A model generated the notes under the pieces. That model saw nothing but the letters and a program-made list of their open reading frames with translations, made no database searches and had not been told where the DNA came from. Made by a program: the position numbers and the translations under genes. From Erythrobacter sp. CCH5-A1 (GTDB lineage: Bacteria > Pseudomonadota > Alphaproteobacteria > Sphingomonadales > Sphingomonadaceae): 20,289 bases of DNA. The DNA lies in the NCBI RefSeq assembly GCF_001557115.1, contig NZ_LSKQ01000219.1, positions 1 through 20,289 of the forward strand, given 5' to 3'. Positions 1 to 7,492 of this stretch are shown one piece after another. Position 1 is the stretch's first letter, and each line of letters opens with the position of its first letter.

Positions 1-456
1 CGGTGCGGGCGCCGGCAGGCCGCGGTCATGCACCCCCAGCCGTTCGAGCAGCGCCTCGACATCGATCGGCAGATCGCGGCGCAGGCGCAGGAAGCCGCGC
101 GCACGCACCGGCAGGCGCGGGATCAGCGCGGCCCAATCCTCGCTCGCAAGGTCGGCGCGGGTCACCGCAGCGGCGGCCACCTCGGGCTCCTGCTCGGCGA
201 GATGCACCACCAGATCGGGGCTCTGGAAACGCCAGCCGGGCTCGCGGATCATGCTCGCGCGGGTCGCGGGGGGAATCGCGTCCGCCAGCGCATCGAGCCG
301 CAGCCACGCCGCCGCGAGCAGGCTGCGGTCGCGCCTGCCGGAATGCGCCTGCGCGCGTCCGAGCAGATCGATCAATTGCCGGTACTGGGTGCGCATGCTC
401 GCCTCGCCGGTGGCGCGCTGGCGCAGCACGGTGGCAAGGCGGTCGTCGAAAAACAC
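1..456 (-). CDS. N-terminal fragment of an uncharacterised (possibly sensor-kinase) protein
   Basis: An open frame of 152 residues runs off the left edge of the window, so only the N-terminus is visible. The best start is GTG at 456: AGGAG lies 9 nt upstream, and the frame is closed further upstream by TGA and TAA. The fragment starts MFFDDRLATVLRQRATGEAS and contains RTQYRQLIDLLG, a helical segment with WLRLDALADAIP, the acidic stretch HLAEQEPEVAAAA and LPVRARGFLRLRRDLP. I see no transmembrane segment or catalytic motif. The pattern resembles the helical N-terminal region in front of some sphingomonad sensor histidine kinases, but the kinase core would lie outside the window, so that function is only a suggestion. 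Overlapping frames here are arginine-rich shadows. It is divergent from the Lrp-type regulator, which could therefore control both sides. Confidence 0.68.
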   Translation of the reverse strand, partial: MFFDDRLATVLRQRATGEASMRTQYRQLIDLLGRAQAHSGRRDRSLLAAAWLRLDALADAIPPATRASMIREPGWRFQSPDLVVHLAEQEPEVAAAAVTRADLASEDWAALIPRLPVRARGFLRLRRDLPIDVEALLERLGVHDRGLPAPAP

Positions 457-723
457 GCGGGGCAACTCCTGAAGCACGCCGCCAGGCAGCGATTCGCATC
501 TTTTCGCACCTGCCGCAGGGCGAGGATAGGCAGACTGCGCCAAACCGTCTTATCAGGATGGGGAAATTGTCACAGTCTGGCGTGAAAGGCGCGTTGCAAA
601 GCGGGACAATTGCTGCCAGACCTAATAATATTAGCCGAGCGGGCCATCGGGCAAGCCGGTTGTTTCATGGATATCACAATGCACGGCCTTGCAGGGGCAA
701 GGGGGGCGTGCCGGAGGAACTGA
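457..723. other. Divergent intergenic region with AT-rich palindrome
   Basis: This 267-bp spacer separates the left-edge gene from the Lrp-type regulator. It carries two AT-rich spots in otherwise GC-rich DNA. One is a 13-nt inverted repeat, CTAAT-AAT-ATTAG, at 622-634. The other is a nearby ACAATTGC at 606-613. No convincing paired -35/-10 elements could be assigned for either gene and no small ORF stands out. The spacing suits a shared control region. Confidence 0.45.
622..634. promoter_or_regulatory. AT-rich inverted repeat, candidate Lrp operator
   Basis: The sequence CTAATAATATTAG has perfect 5-bp arms around a 3-bp centre. Lrp/AsnC proteins typically bind degenerate AT-rich palindromes of about 13-15 bp and often autoregulate. 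The site lies about 90 bp upstream of the Lrp-type gene. The assignment is inference from size, composition and position. Confidence 0.4.
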
Positions 724-1185
724 GTGGCCAATCTTGACGAAATCGACCGTCGCCTGCTGGCGGAACTGCAGGCGGAAGGCCGCGTCACCAATGTCGAACT
801 CGCGCAGCGCGTGGGGCTGACCGCGCCGCCCTGCCTGCGCCGTGTGCGCGGGCTGGAGGAGGATGGAGTGATCCGCGGGTATCACGCCGATCTCGACCCG
901 TCCAAGCTGGGCTTCGCGATCACCGTCTTCGCGATGGTGAGCCTCAAGAGCCAGGCCGAAAGCAGCTTGCGCGAATTCGAGGAGCACATGCGCGCGCTGC
1001 CCGAAGTGCGCGAGTGCCACATGCTCAACGGCGAAATCGACTTCATCCTCAAGATCGTCAGCAAGGACCTGCAGAGCTTCCAGGAATTCCTGACCGGCAA
1101 GCTTACCCCTGCGCCCAATGTGGAAAGCGTGAAGACCTCGCTCACGATCCGCACCGCCAAGCAGGAGCCGGGAGTTCCGCTGTAA
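724..1185 (+). CDS. Lrp/AsnC family transcriptional regulator
   Basis: A 153-residue protein of normal length for this family. Residues 1-51 form the winged helix-turn-helix (DEIDRRLLAELQ, then NVELAQRVGLTAPPCLRRVRGLEEDGVI). Residues about 64-145 are the RAM/ligand-binding domain, which forms dimers or octamers and usually senses amino acids. The GTG start at 724 is supported by GGAGG about 8 nt upstream. It is divergent from the left-edge gene, and an AT-rich palindrome at 622-634 could be its autoregulatory site. The ligand cannot be read from the sequence. Many alphaproteobacterial relatives control an adjacent amino-acid gene, but neither visible neighbour is clearly such a gene. The acyltransferase follows 36 bp downstream and may be co-transcribed. 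Confidence 0.93.
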   Translation: MANLDEIDRRLLAELQAEGRVTNVELAQRVGLTAPPCLRRVRGLEEDGVIRGYHADLDPSKLGFAITVFAMVSLKSQAESSLREFEEHMRALPEVRECHMLNGEIDFILKIVSKDLQSFQEFLTGKLTPAPNVESVKTSLTIRTAKQEPGVPL

Positions 1186-1221
1186 ACGACGTACCGCGCT
1201 GATCGGTGGGGGGCGCCGCAA

Positions 1222-2202
1222 ATGGGCACAACCTTTCATGGGCTTCACAGCTTGCGGGGTCTTGCTGCGGTAGCGGTGCTGCTGTTCCACGCCAAAGCGG
1301 TGTTCGGAACCCAGCTGGCGCCAAGTGGCTATCTTGCCGTCGATCTGTTCTTCATTTTGTCGGGCTTCGTCATCGCGCATTCGTATGACCCGCGGTTCGA
1401 GGCCGGCCTCAGCCCGCGCACCTTCATCCTCGCGAGGGCCGCTCGGTTCTGGCCGCTGTTTGCCCTCGGCACGGCGTTCGGTGCGGCATGGCTGGCGCTG
1501 GAAAACATCGTCGCACCTCCCGCAGCCCTGTCGATTGCGGAGGTGATCGGCTTCTCCGTTCTGGCGCTGGCCTATGTGCCAGCGCCCGCGGCAGGCGACC
1601 TCTTCCCGCTGAACGTGCCCGCGTGGTCCCTGTTTTTCGAACTGATCGTCAACGCGGGCTTTGCCCTGTTCTTTTCCCTAAGCAAGACCCGCTGGTTGCT
1701 CGGTGTCGTTGCGATGTCAGCCGTGGCGCTCGCGATCATTTTGGCGTTCGACCTCTTCGACGTCCAGACTTGGGGCGGTGTTCGTGCCATCTACGGCTTT
1801 TCCTTGGGCGTCTTGCTTTACCGCAGCCGGTGGTCGCCCGCCCAGATGCCCGAATGGTTCGTGATCGCTGTTGTTTGCGCGACCTTCGCCTTGCCGGAGG
1901 GCAAGCTGGTCGAGGCGGCCTGCGTGTTCCTTGTCTACCCCCTCGCGATCGCCACATTGGCCTTCGCGGGGGGGGGGGCGTCGAGCCGGTTGCCGAAAAT
2001 CCTGGGCGATCTGTCCTTTCCGCTCTACGCGCTGCATTATCCCATCCTGCAAGCCGCTCTGGGGGTGAGCGGTCAGCTTGCTTTGCCTGCCTGGCTGATT
2101 GGTCTCGCAGCGGTTGCCGGATGCTTTGTGACGGCTTGGCTTGGAGAAGTGCTGATTGATCGCCCGATCAGGAGGGCTCTCAAGCCGGGCACCCCGCAGT
2201 GA
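1222..2202 (+). CDS. Membrane acyltransferase, acyltransferase-3 (OafA/YrhL) family
   Basis: A 326-residue multi-pass inner-membrane protein. Such proteins move an acyl (often acetyl) group onto sugars of lipopolysaccharide, exopolysaccharide or other envelope glycans. Visible family features are LRGLAAVAVLLFH at 11-23, including the conserved LRG and histidine, GYLAVDLFFILSGFVI at 36-51, the arginine-rich loop around 66-76, PAWSLFFELI at 133-142, and LGDLSFPLYALHYPIL near the C-terminus. The ATG at 1222 follows a G-rich GGTGGGG stretch. The oddity is an uninterrupted run of 11 G at 1968-1978, encoding residues 249-252. One base more or fewer would replace the conserved C-terminal membrane part, with frames closing at 2159 or 2068. 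The acceptor sugar is unknown. The gene is in frame as given. Confidence 0.9.
   Translation: MGTTFHGLHSLRGLAAVAVLLFHAKAVFGTQLAPSGYLAVDLFFILSGFVIAHSYDPRFEAGLSPRTFILARAARFWPLFALGTAFGAAWLALENIVAPPAALSIAEVIGFSVLALAYVPAPAAGDLFPLNVPAWSLFFELIVNAGFALFFSLSKTRWLLGVVAMSAVALAIILAFDLFDVQTWGGVRAIYGFSLGVLLYRSRWSPAQMPEWFVIAVVCATFALPEGKLVEAACVFLVYPLAIATLAFAGGGASSRLPKILGDLSFPLYALHYPILQAALGVSGQLALPAWLIGLAAVAGCFVTAWLGEVLIDRPIRRALKPGTPQ
1968..1978 (+). repeat. Homopolymeric G11 tract inside acyltransferase gene
   Basis: Eleven consecutive G residues lie inside the coding sequence at about codons 249-252 of 326. Tracts of this length are prone to slipped-strand mispairing. Loss of one G leads to a stop at 2066-2068, and gain of one G leads to a stop at 2157-2159. 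Both outcomes destroy the conserved C-terminal segment. An assembly or sequencing length error is also possible. Confidence 0.9.
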
Positions 2203-2275
2203 TTGGCGCGATGTTCTGATATTATTGACGAAAATTCCATGCTACGCCTCCGGCGATCTCACAGAGGGTTGCAGC

Positions 2276-2653
2276 ATGTTCGATGAACCTCCCGCGCCGC
2301 CGCCACCAGCCAGAGCTGAGACAGTGGCACCCGCCGTTCCGCTTGGTCTGCGCGAGCCGGAGGAGCGGGTGGTGATCGACCTCACGCAGTTCGTCCCACC
2401 GCCACCCGCCGAGCCATGCACCGACACGCCCGCCGATCCGCTCAATTCCGAGATCGTCGTCTGCGCCGCCACCGGCCCCGCGCCGCGCCTCGGCCCGGTG
2501 GTCGGCCCGGTCGACGACGGCTTCGGCAGCGCCATCCCGCGCGCCATCATCAGGCTTTCGGACACCGCCAGCGCCGAGGCCAATGCAACCGCGCCCGCGG
2601 TGGGCGGCATCAACGCCCAGGGCGGCGAGGTGCGCCTTAAGATCGACTTTTAG
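2276..2653 (+). CDS. Small proline-rich sphingomonad-type hypothetical protein
   Basis: A 125-residue protein of unknown function. ATG at 2276 is chosen because AGAGGG lies 7 nt upstream; an upstream ATG at 2156 in the same frame sits inside the acyltransferase gene. Visible features are a proline-rich N-terminal third (EPPAPPPPA, FVPPPPAEP), SEIVVCA near the middle, PRAIIRLSDTASAEANATAPAVGG, and an alternating C-terminal end, EVRLKIDF. Sphingomonads have many small proteins with a D/E-IVVC motif and a final V-R-L-K-x-F-type ending. Those usually have a signal peptide, and none is evident here. It ends 4 bp inside the convergent NADH dehydrogenase gene. No function is assigned. Confidence 0.72.
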   Translation: MFDEPPAPPPPARAETVAPAVPLGLREPEERVVIDLTQFVPPPPAEPCTDTPADPLNSEIVVCAATGPAPRLGPVVGPVDDGFGSAIPRAIIRLSDTASAEANATAPAVGGINAQGGEVRLKIDF

Positions 2654-3960
2654 TGCAACTTCAGCCTCGGCCGCACGATGCGGTTCACGCGGCCGACCAG
2701 CATCAGGAAGGTCGCCTTGATCCAGCCGTGAATGCCGATCAGGTGCAGGCGGTAAAGCGAGGTATAGATGAACCGGGCCAGCCGGCCTTCAATGGCCATG
2801 CTCCCGCCGATGAGGTTGCCCATCAGGCTCCCCACGGTCGAGAAGCGCGAGAGCGACACCAGCGAGCCCTTGTCGCGGTAGACGAAATGGGTGAGCGGCC
2901 GCCCCTGCTGCATCCGCACGATGTTCTTGAACACCGTCTCGGCCATCTGGTGCGCGGCCTGCGCGCGCGGGGGGACGGGGCGGTCCTCGCCCGGGGGCGT
3001 GTAGCTGGCGCAGTCGCCGAGCGCGTAGATGCACGCGTCCTCGCGCGTCTGGAGCGTGTCGGTGACGATGATCTGGTTGCGCCCGTTGGTCTCGAGCCCC
3101 AGACTGCTGAGGAAATCCGCGCCCTTCACGCCCGCCGCCCAGACGATGAGATCGGCCTCGATCACCTCGCCGGTCCTGGTGACGAGCTGGCGCGGGCGGG
3201 CCTCGACCACCTGCACCCCCGGGCGCACCTGGACGCCGAGCACTTCGAGTTCGTGCTTGGCCGCCGCCGCCAGCTTTTCGGGGAGGGCAGGCAGGATGCG
3301 CGGGCCGGCTTCGAGCAGGGTCACATGCATCCGGCTCTCGTCGAACACTTCGAGGCCGTAGTGCCGCAAAGCGCCGGCCGCATTGTAGAGCTCGGCCGCC
3401 AGTTCCACGCCGGTCGCCCCGCCGCCGACGATCGCCACGCGCACCTGCTCGTCCGCGCCGGGATCGTTCATCATCGCCCGGCTGACGCGCAGGCAGTGGT
3501 TCAGCAGCCGCGTGCGGAAGCGGTCGGCCTGTTCGCGGCTGTCGAGGTAGAGGCAGTGCTCCTTCACCCCCGGCACCCCGAAATCGTTCGAGACCGATCC
3601 CAGCGCGAGGGCAAGGATATCGTAGCGGATGGTGTGGCCCGCGATCAGCTCGCTGCCGTCCTCGTCCTTGACGGGGGCGAGGCGGATGGTCTTCGCGGCG
3701 CGGTCGATGCCCTCGAGGCTGCCCTGAAAGAAGCGGTATCCCCAGCGGAAGCAGTGCCCGCGATAGCCGACCTCGTCGAGATTGGCGTCGAGCGAGCCCG
3801 CCGCGACCTCGTGCAGCAGCGGCTTCCAGATGTGTGACAGGTTCTTGTCGACAAGGATGATGTCGTGGCGTTTGCGGCCATACTTGGCGCCGAGCCTGCG
3901 GACCAGCTCCAGCCCGCCCGCGCCCCCGCCGACGACGACAATCTGGGTCTTGCGGTTCAT
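2650..3960 (-). CDS. ndh: Type II NADH:quinone oxidoreductase (NDH-2)
   Basis: A 436-residue FAD-dependent, non-proton-pumping NADH dehydrogenase on the cytoplasmic face of the inner membrane. It passes electrons from NADH to quinone. The FAD-binding Rossmann motif GGGAGGLE is at 11-18, the NADH-binding motif VAIVGGGATGVELAAEL at about 175-191, WAAGVK at 274-279, the second FAD motif ALGDCA at 313-318, and the quinone-site motif AQAAHQ at 333-338. The C-terminal part, FIYTSLYRLHLIGIHGW and onward, is the amphipathic membrane anchor. The ATG at 3960 has AAGGAG 7-8 nt upstream. Length matches the family. It is transcribed alone, tail to tail with the small hypothetical gene. A strong hairpin sits about 90-117 bp upstream. 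Confidence 0.95.
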   Translation of the reverse strand: MNRKTQIVVVGGGAGGLELVRRLGAKYGRKRHDIILVDKNLSHIWKPLLHEVAAGSLDANLDEVGYRGHCFRWGYRFFQGSLEGIDRAAKTIRLAPVKDEDGSELIAGHTIRYDILALALGSVSNDFGVPGVKEHCLYLDSREQADRFRTRLLNHCLRVSRAMMNDPGADEQVRVAIVGGGATGVELAAELYNAAGALRHYGLEVFDESRMHVTLLEAGPRILPALPEKLAAAAKHELEVLGVQVRPGVQVVEARPRQLVTRTGEVIEADLIVWAAGVKGADFLSSLGLETNGRNQIIVTDTLQTREDACIYALGDCASYTPPGEDRPVPPRAQAAHQMAETVFKNIVRMQQGRPLTHFVYRDKGSLVSLSRFSTVGSLMGNLIGGSMAIEGRLARFIYTSLYRLHLIGIHGWIKATFLMLVGRVNRIVRPRLKLH

Positions 3961-4050
3961 TCAGGCACTCCTTGCCACACGTCGTCCAACGCAATCCCGA
4001 TGCCTTGTTAGCGGGTGCGGCGGACAATTGCGCGTCAAATCAACGTGGCG

Positions 4051-4077
4051 TGCTGCAACGCATGTTGCGGTGCAGCA
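4051..4077 (-). promoter_or_regulatory. 27-nt hairpin between dioxygenase and ndh
   Basis: On the minus strand TGCTGCA at one end pairs with TGCAGCA at the other. One C/T mismatch and four further pairs (CGCA/TGCG) follow, leaving a 3-nt loop. It lies 61-87 nt after the stop of the phytanoyl-CoA-dioxygenase-like gene and 91-117 nt upstream of ndh. No T-rich tail follows, so it is either a non-classical terminator or an operator-like palindrome. Confidence 0.5.
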
Positions 4078-4137
4078 TCAATGTCACAGCGCACGAGGCG
4101 GCAAACGGTTCCTGCGCTCCGGCAGCAAGGACATGCG

Positions 4138-4839
4138 CTAGACCGTGAGCGCCCATGCAAGCGGTGCGGGAAGTTCGGCTGCACTGAAATCGACCTGCAC
4201 CACCCGCCGCCGCGCCGTCCCGCGCGAGCGCTGCGAGGCGTGTAGTATGGGCGTGGCATAGGCCCAGACGTCGCCGGGGGCCGCTAGGCACGTAGCCAAG
4301 GGGCTTTCGGCGATGGTAGCCGCGACATCGGGCTCGGCGATATAGCCTTGGCGGTGCGATCCCAGGGCGATCTCGAGCGGCGCGTTGTCGGGGGTGACCG
4401 GGTCGAGGTGGATGCGCAGCGTCAGCATCGTCGCGATCACGTCGAAGGGCGGCTGGACATGGGGGCTGCCCTGCTTGATTGTCCATGGGCCATATCCCGC
4501 AACCTCCGCCCGGGCGGCGACATTGATCGTGCGGTCCTGATGCCAACCGAGCGCCCAGTTGGCGTCAGGCGACTTGTCGAAAGCGATGGCGCGCACCGGA
4601 CGCATGGAGCGCCCCGCCAGCCGTACCACCAGTTCCGCGATCGCCCCCGAACCCGTCAGGAACGGGGCCAATGCGCCGAGCCGGGTGATGCGCCTGCCGG
4701 GCGCAGGCGGCGCGGCGGAATAGCATTCCTCCAGTGCGGGCAACATGGCAGTGGCGGCGCCTGCAAACAGCTGCGCCCCGTCGCGGTCGAGCCGCAGATC
4801 GCTCAGACCTCTCGGCTCTCCAGCCAATTTTCCAGCCAC
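4138..4839 (-). CDS. Phytanoyl-CoA dioxygenase (PhyH)-like Fe(II)/2-oxoglutarate enzyme
   Basis: About 233 residues if GTG at 4839 is used. The iron-binding facial triad is visible as WHQDRTI (H100, D102) and a distal histidine in ILHASQ (H200). A basic [10 protein letters not shown] stretch after it supplies the arginine expected to bind 2-oxoglutarate. GSHRQG at 160-165 is also typical of the PhyH fold. Family members hydroxylate diverse small molecules, and the substrate here is unknown. The start is uncertain: GTG at 4839 overlaps accC by 37 bp and has no obvious ribosome-binding site, while a TTG at 4827 or a codon nearer the accC stop is possible. The overlap suggests co-transcription and translational coupling with accC. 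No other fatty-acid function is implied by the sequence alone. Confidence 0.85.
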   Translation of the reverse strand: MAGKLAGEPRGLSDLRLDRDGAQLFAGAATAMLPALEECYSAAPPAPGRRITRLGALAPFLTGSGAIAELVVRLAGRSMRPVRAIAFDKSPDANWALGWHQDRTINVAARAEVAGYGPWTIKQGSPHVQPPFDVIATMLTLRIHLDPVTPDNAPLEIALGSHRQGYIAEPDVAATIAESPLATCLAAPGDVWAYATPILHASQRSRGTARRRVVQVDFSAAELPAPLAWALTV

Positions 4840-6152
4840 TTGATCGAATAGTCGCCGTTGAGCACATCGTCCTGCCGCAGCAGTTCCTGGTGCAGCGGAA
4901 TGTTGGTCTTCACGCCCTCAACCACCATTTCCTCGAGCGCGCGGCGCAGGCGCATGATGCAGCCCTCGCGGGTGCGGCCGTAGACGATCAGCTTGGCGAT
5001 CATGCTGTCGTAGTACGGCGGGATGCGGTAGCCCGCGTAAAGCCCGCTATCGACCCGCACATGCATGCCGCCGGCCGCGTGGAAATAGCTCACGAGGCCG
5101 GGCGAAGGGGCGAAGTTGAACGGGTCCTCGGCGTTGATCCGGCATTCGATCGCGTGGCCCTTGAACTCGAGCTCGTCCTGCGTGACCGAGAGCGGGCGCC
5201 CTTCGGCGATGCGGATCTGTTCGCGCACGAGGTCGAGGCCGGTGATCGCCTCGGTCACGGGGTGTTCGACCTGCAGGCGGGTGTTCATCTCGATGAAGTA
5301 GAACTCGCCGTTTTCCCACAGGAACTCGATTGTCCCCGCACCGCGATAGCCCATGTCGCGCATCGCCTTGGCGCAGACTTCGCCCATGCGCATGCGCTCT
5401 TCGTGGCTGATGACGGGGGAGGGCGCCTCTTCGAGCACCTTCTGGTGGCGGCGCTGAAGCGAGCAGTCGCGCTCGCCCAGATGGATCGCGTTGCCGTTGC
5501 CGTCGCCAAACACCTGGAATTCGATGTGGCGCGGGTTGCCGAGGTACTTCTCGATATAGACCGTCGCATCACCGAAGGCGGCCTTGGCCTCGCTGCCCGC
5601 CTGCTGGATCAGCGTTTCGAGCTGGTCCGGGCTGTTGCACACCTTCATGCCGCGCCCGCCGCCGCCGCTCGCGGCCTTGATGATGACGGGGTAGCCCGCC
5701 GCCTCGGCAATCGCCTTGGCCTCGGCGATGTCGGACACCGCGCCGTCCGAGCCCGGCACCAGCGGCAGGCCCAATGCGCCCGCGGTGCGCTTGGCCTCGA
5801 TCTTGTCGCCCATCGTGCGGATATGTTCGGGCTTGGGGCCGATCCAGATGATGTCGTGCGCTTCGACGATATCGGCGAACTTGGCGTTCTCCGATAGGAA
5901 GCCGTAGCCCGGGTGGATCGCGTCGCACTGCGCGATTTCCGCGGCCGAGATGATGTTGGCGATGTTGAGATAGCTCTCGGCCGCAGGCGGCGGGCCGATG
6001 CACACCGCGTGGTCGGCGAGGCGCACATGCATCGCGTCGGCATCGGCGGTGGAGTGCACCGCGACCGTCTCGATCCCCATTTCATGCGCCGCGCGGTGGA
6101 TGCGCAAGGCGATCTCGCCGCGATTGGCGATCAGGATGCGTTTGATGCCCAT
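4803..6152 (-). CDS. accC: Acetyl-CoA carboxylase biotin carboxylase subunit
   Basis: A 449-residue ATP-grasp enzyme that carboxylates the biotin carried by AccB, the first half-reaction of malonyl-CoA synthesis in the cytoplasm. It has the N-terminal preATP-grasp domain ([15 protein letters not shown] at 4-18), [14 protein letters not shown] at about 80-93, the glycine-rich ATP loop GGGGRGMK at 163-170, and the catalytic segment [14 protein letters not shown]. Length is standard. The start at 6152 is 4 nt after the accB stop, with no strong Shine-Dalgarno sequence, so coupling to accB is likely. The carboxyltransferase genes accA and accD are not in the window, as is usual. The 3' end overlaps the PhyH-like gene. 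Confidence 0.97.
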   Translation of the reverse strand: MGIKRILIANRGEIALRIHRAAHEMGIETVAVHSTADADAMHVRLADHAVCIGPPPAAESYLNIANIISAAEIAQCDAIHPGYGFLSENAKFADIVEAHDIIWIGPKPEHIRTMGDKIEAKRTAGALGLPLVPGSDGAVSDIAEAKAIAEAAGYPVIIKAASGGGGRGMKVCNSPDQLETLIQQAGSEAKAAFGDATVYIEKYLGNPRHIEFQVFGDGNGNAIHLGERDCSLQRRHQKVLEEAPSPVISHEERMRMGEVCAKAMRDMGYRGAGTIEFLWENGEFYFIEMNTRLQVEHPVTEAITGLDLVREQIRIAEGRPLSVTQDELEFKGHAIECRINAEDPFNFAPSPGLVSYFHAAGGMHVRVDSGLYAGYRIPPYYDSMIAKLIVYGRTREGCIMRLRRALEEMVVEGVKTNIPLHQELLRQDDVLNGDYSIKWLENWLESREV

Positions 6153-6156
6153 GGGA

Positions 6157-6672
6157 TCAGGAAATCACAACGAGGGGCTGGTCGAATTCGACCGGCTGGG
6201 CGGTCTCGATCAGGATCGCAGTGACCGTGCCGGACTTGGGCGCGGTGATCGGGTTCATGACCTTCATCGCCTCGACGATCAGCAGCGTGTCGCCTTCCTT
6301 CACGTCCTTGCCGATCGTGATGAAGGGTGCAGCGCCTGGCTCGGGCGTCAGGTAGGCGGTGCCGACCATCGGCGACTTGACCGCGTTCTTGAGGTCGGGG
6401 CCGGCGGGCGCTGCGGCTTCTGCCGGAGCAGGCGCGGCAGCGGCCGGCGCGGGGGCTGCAGCCGGAGCAGCGGGAGCTGCGGCGTATACGGGCGCGGCAG
6501 TGGCCACTGCGCCGCGCGAGACGCGGATCTTGCGGTCGTCATCCTCGACCTCGATCTCGGTAAGGCCGGTCTCGTTGAGCAGTTCGGCGAGTTCGCGCAC
6601 CAGCGCGGTATCGATGTTCATGCCCGACTTGCGCCCGTTTGCCTTGCCGGATTGGCCAGCGTCGTTTGCCAT
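6157..6672 (-). CDS. accB: Biotin carboxyl carrier protein of acetyl-CoA carboxylase
   Basis: A 171-residue carrier that swings carboxybiotin between AccC and the carboxyltransferase. The C-terminal biotinyl domain has the biotin attachment motif EAMKVM, with Lys as the modified residue, and the typical [16 protein letters not shown] entry. Residues about 50-95 form a flexible Ala/Pro linker. The conserved N-terminal helix [19 protein letters not shown] begins at an internal ATG at 6621. I chose ATG at 6672 because AAGGGG lies 5 nt upstream while 6621 has no good site. The shorter start would give about 154 residues and match many family members better, so the first 17 residues are uncertain. 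A 6-bp inverted repeat sits upstream at 6721-6737. Confidence 0.95.
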   Translation of the reverse strand: MANDAGQSGKANGRKSGMNIDTALVRELAELLNETGLTEIEVEDDDRKIRVSRGAVATAAPVYAAAPAAPAAAPAPAAAAPAPAEAAAPAGPDLKNAVKSPMVGTAYLTPEPGAAPFITIGKDVKEGDTLLIVEAMKVMNPITAPKSGTVTAILIETAQPVEFDQPLVVIS

Positions 6673-6720
6673 GTATGCCCCTTGTTGAGTGCCGTGCGAC
6701 CTGAAAGCGGCAGCGTCTAT

Positions 6721-6737
6721 TGCCGCCAATTGCGGCA
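6721..6737. promoter_or_regulatory. Inverted repeat upstream of accB
   Basis: TGCCGC and GCGGCA form perfect 6-bp arms around CAATT. The site lies 49-65 nt upstream of the accB start in the 108-bp aroQ-accB spacer. It could be an operator or an mRNA hairpin separating aroQ from accBC expression. Only the symmetry and position support this. Confidence 0.4.
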
Positions 6738-6780
6738 GGCAAGTGGCAGAGGTGCAAAATGTGAAAGTGGCGTGACGATT

Positions 6781-7221
6781 TCAGACCTCACCTGCCGCTA
6801 CGGCTTCGAGCGCGATGATGTAGGAGCGCGCTCCGTGGCCCTCGACGGTCTTGGCGGCGGCCATGCCCACGTAGGAAAGGTGGCGGAAGGGCTCGCGGGT
6901 CTTGGGATCGGAGAGGTGGACCTCGATCACCGGCGTGCGGATCGCCTTGATCGCGTCGAGCAGCGCGACCGAAGTGTGGGTATAGGCCGCCGCATTGAGC
7001 AGCACCGCCCGCGCGCCCTCGGCCTGCGCTTCGTGCAGCCAGTCGACCAGCGCGCCTTCATAATTGGTCTGGCGCATGTCGATTTCGAGCCCGAGTTCGC
7101 GGGCGCGGTCTTCGAGCATTCCGGCTATATCGTCCAAGGTGGTGGTGCCATAGATCTCCGGCTCGCGCGTGCCGAGGAGATTGAGGTTGGGGCCGTTGAG
7201 GACGTAGACGAGGTTGGTCAT
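6781..7221 (-). CDS. aroQ: Type II 3-dehydroquinate dehydratase
   Basis: A 146-residue cytoplasmic enzyme of the shikimate pathway that removes water from 3-dehydroquinate. Family signatures are NGPNLNLLGTREP at 9-21 with catalytic Arg19 and Tyr24, LLNAAAYTHTSVALLDA at 75-90 (active-site Asn76 and His82), EVHLS at 100-104 with His102, and FRHLSY at 112-117, where many relatives have FRHHSY. It forms dodecamers in known cases. The gene precedes accB-accC, an order common in bacteria. Unusually, its ATG lies only 4 nt after the stop of a yoeB toxin gene, with little room for its own ribosome-binding site, so translation may be coupled to yoeB and transcription may start upstream of the toxin-antitoxin pair. 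Confidence 0.96.
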   Translation of the reverse strand: MTNLVYVLNGPNLNLLGTREPEIYGTTTLDDIAGMLEDRARELGLEIDMRQTNYEGALVDWLHEAQAEGARAVLLNAAAYTHTSVALLDAIKAIRTPVIEVHLSDPKTREPFRHLSYVGMAAAKTVEGHGARSYIIALEAVAAGEV

Positions 7222-7225
7222 GGGC

Positions 7226-7492
7226 TCAGTAGTGCGACCGGCACTGGATAATTTCCAGCGTTTGTTCGACCCCTTTACCGGTCACACGGTATACCAGCCG
7301 GTCCTCTTGCGTGATCCGCCGAGACCACCAGCCTTGCAAATCGCCCCGCAGAGGCTCCGGCTTGCCGGTTCCGTTGAACGGTGTTCGGCAGCACTGATCA
7401 ATCAGGCCATTAAGCCTATCCAGCGCCTTACGGTCGCCTTCGATCCACACCTTGTACTCGTCCCACGCTTCCTGCGAGAACGCGACCTTCAC
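7226..7492 (-). CDS. yoeB: YoeB-type mRNA interferase toxin
   Basis: An 88-residue RelE-superfamily toxin which, in known cases, cleaves mRNA at the ribosomal A site. The residues known to matter in E. coli YoeB are all present: Glu46 in GKPEPL, Arg65 in EDRLVY, and the C-terminal His87-Tyr88 (CRSHY). GWWSRRIT and RTPFNG are also diagnostic. The start overlaps the antitoxin stop by 4 bp (ATGA), so the two are translationally coupled. The toxin looks intact and should be active unless neutralised by the upstream YefM-type protein. The gene ends 4 bp before aroQ. Confidence 0.95.
   Translation of the reverse strand: MKVAFSQEAWDEYKVWIEGDRKALDRLNGLIDQCCRTPFNGTGKPEPLRGDLQGWWSRRITQEDRLVYRVTGKGVEQTLEIIQCRSHY

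Noticed and set aside
3..737. Long open frames on the plus strand at the left edge (up to 244 codons)
   Set aside because: They are Arg/Ala/Pro-rich with no family pattern and lie opposite a better minus-strand frame with a good GTG and AGGAG; typical shadows in GC-rich DNA.
2225..2248. TTGACG followed by GCTACGCC upstream of the small proline-rich gene as a promoter
   Set aside because: Spacing is about 9 bp, shorter than known alphaproteobacterial promoters; the gene may be read from upstream instead.
2653..3837. 394-codon plus-strand open frame opposite ndh
   Set aside because: It mirrors the NDH-2 gene in antisense, is rich in His/Arg/Ala, and has no recognisable domain.
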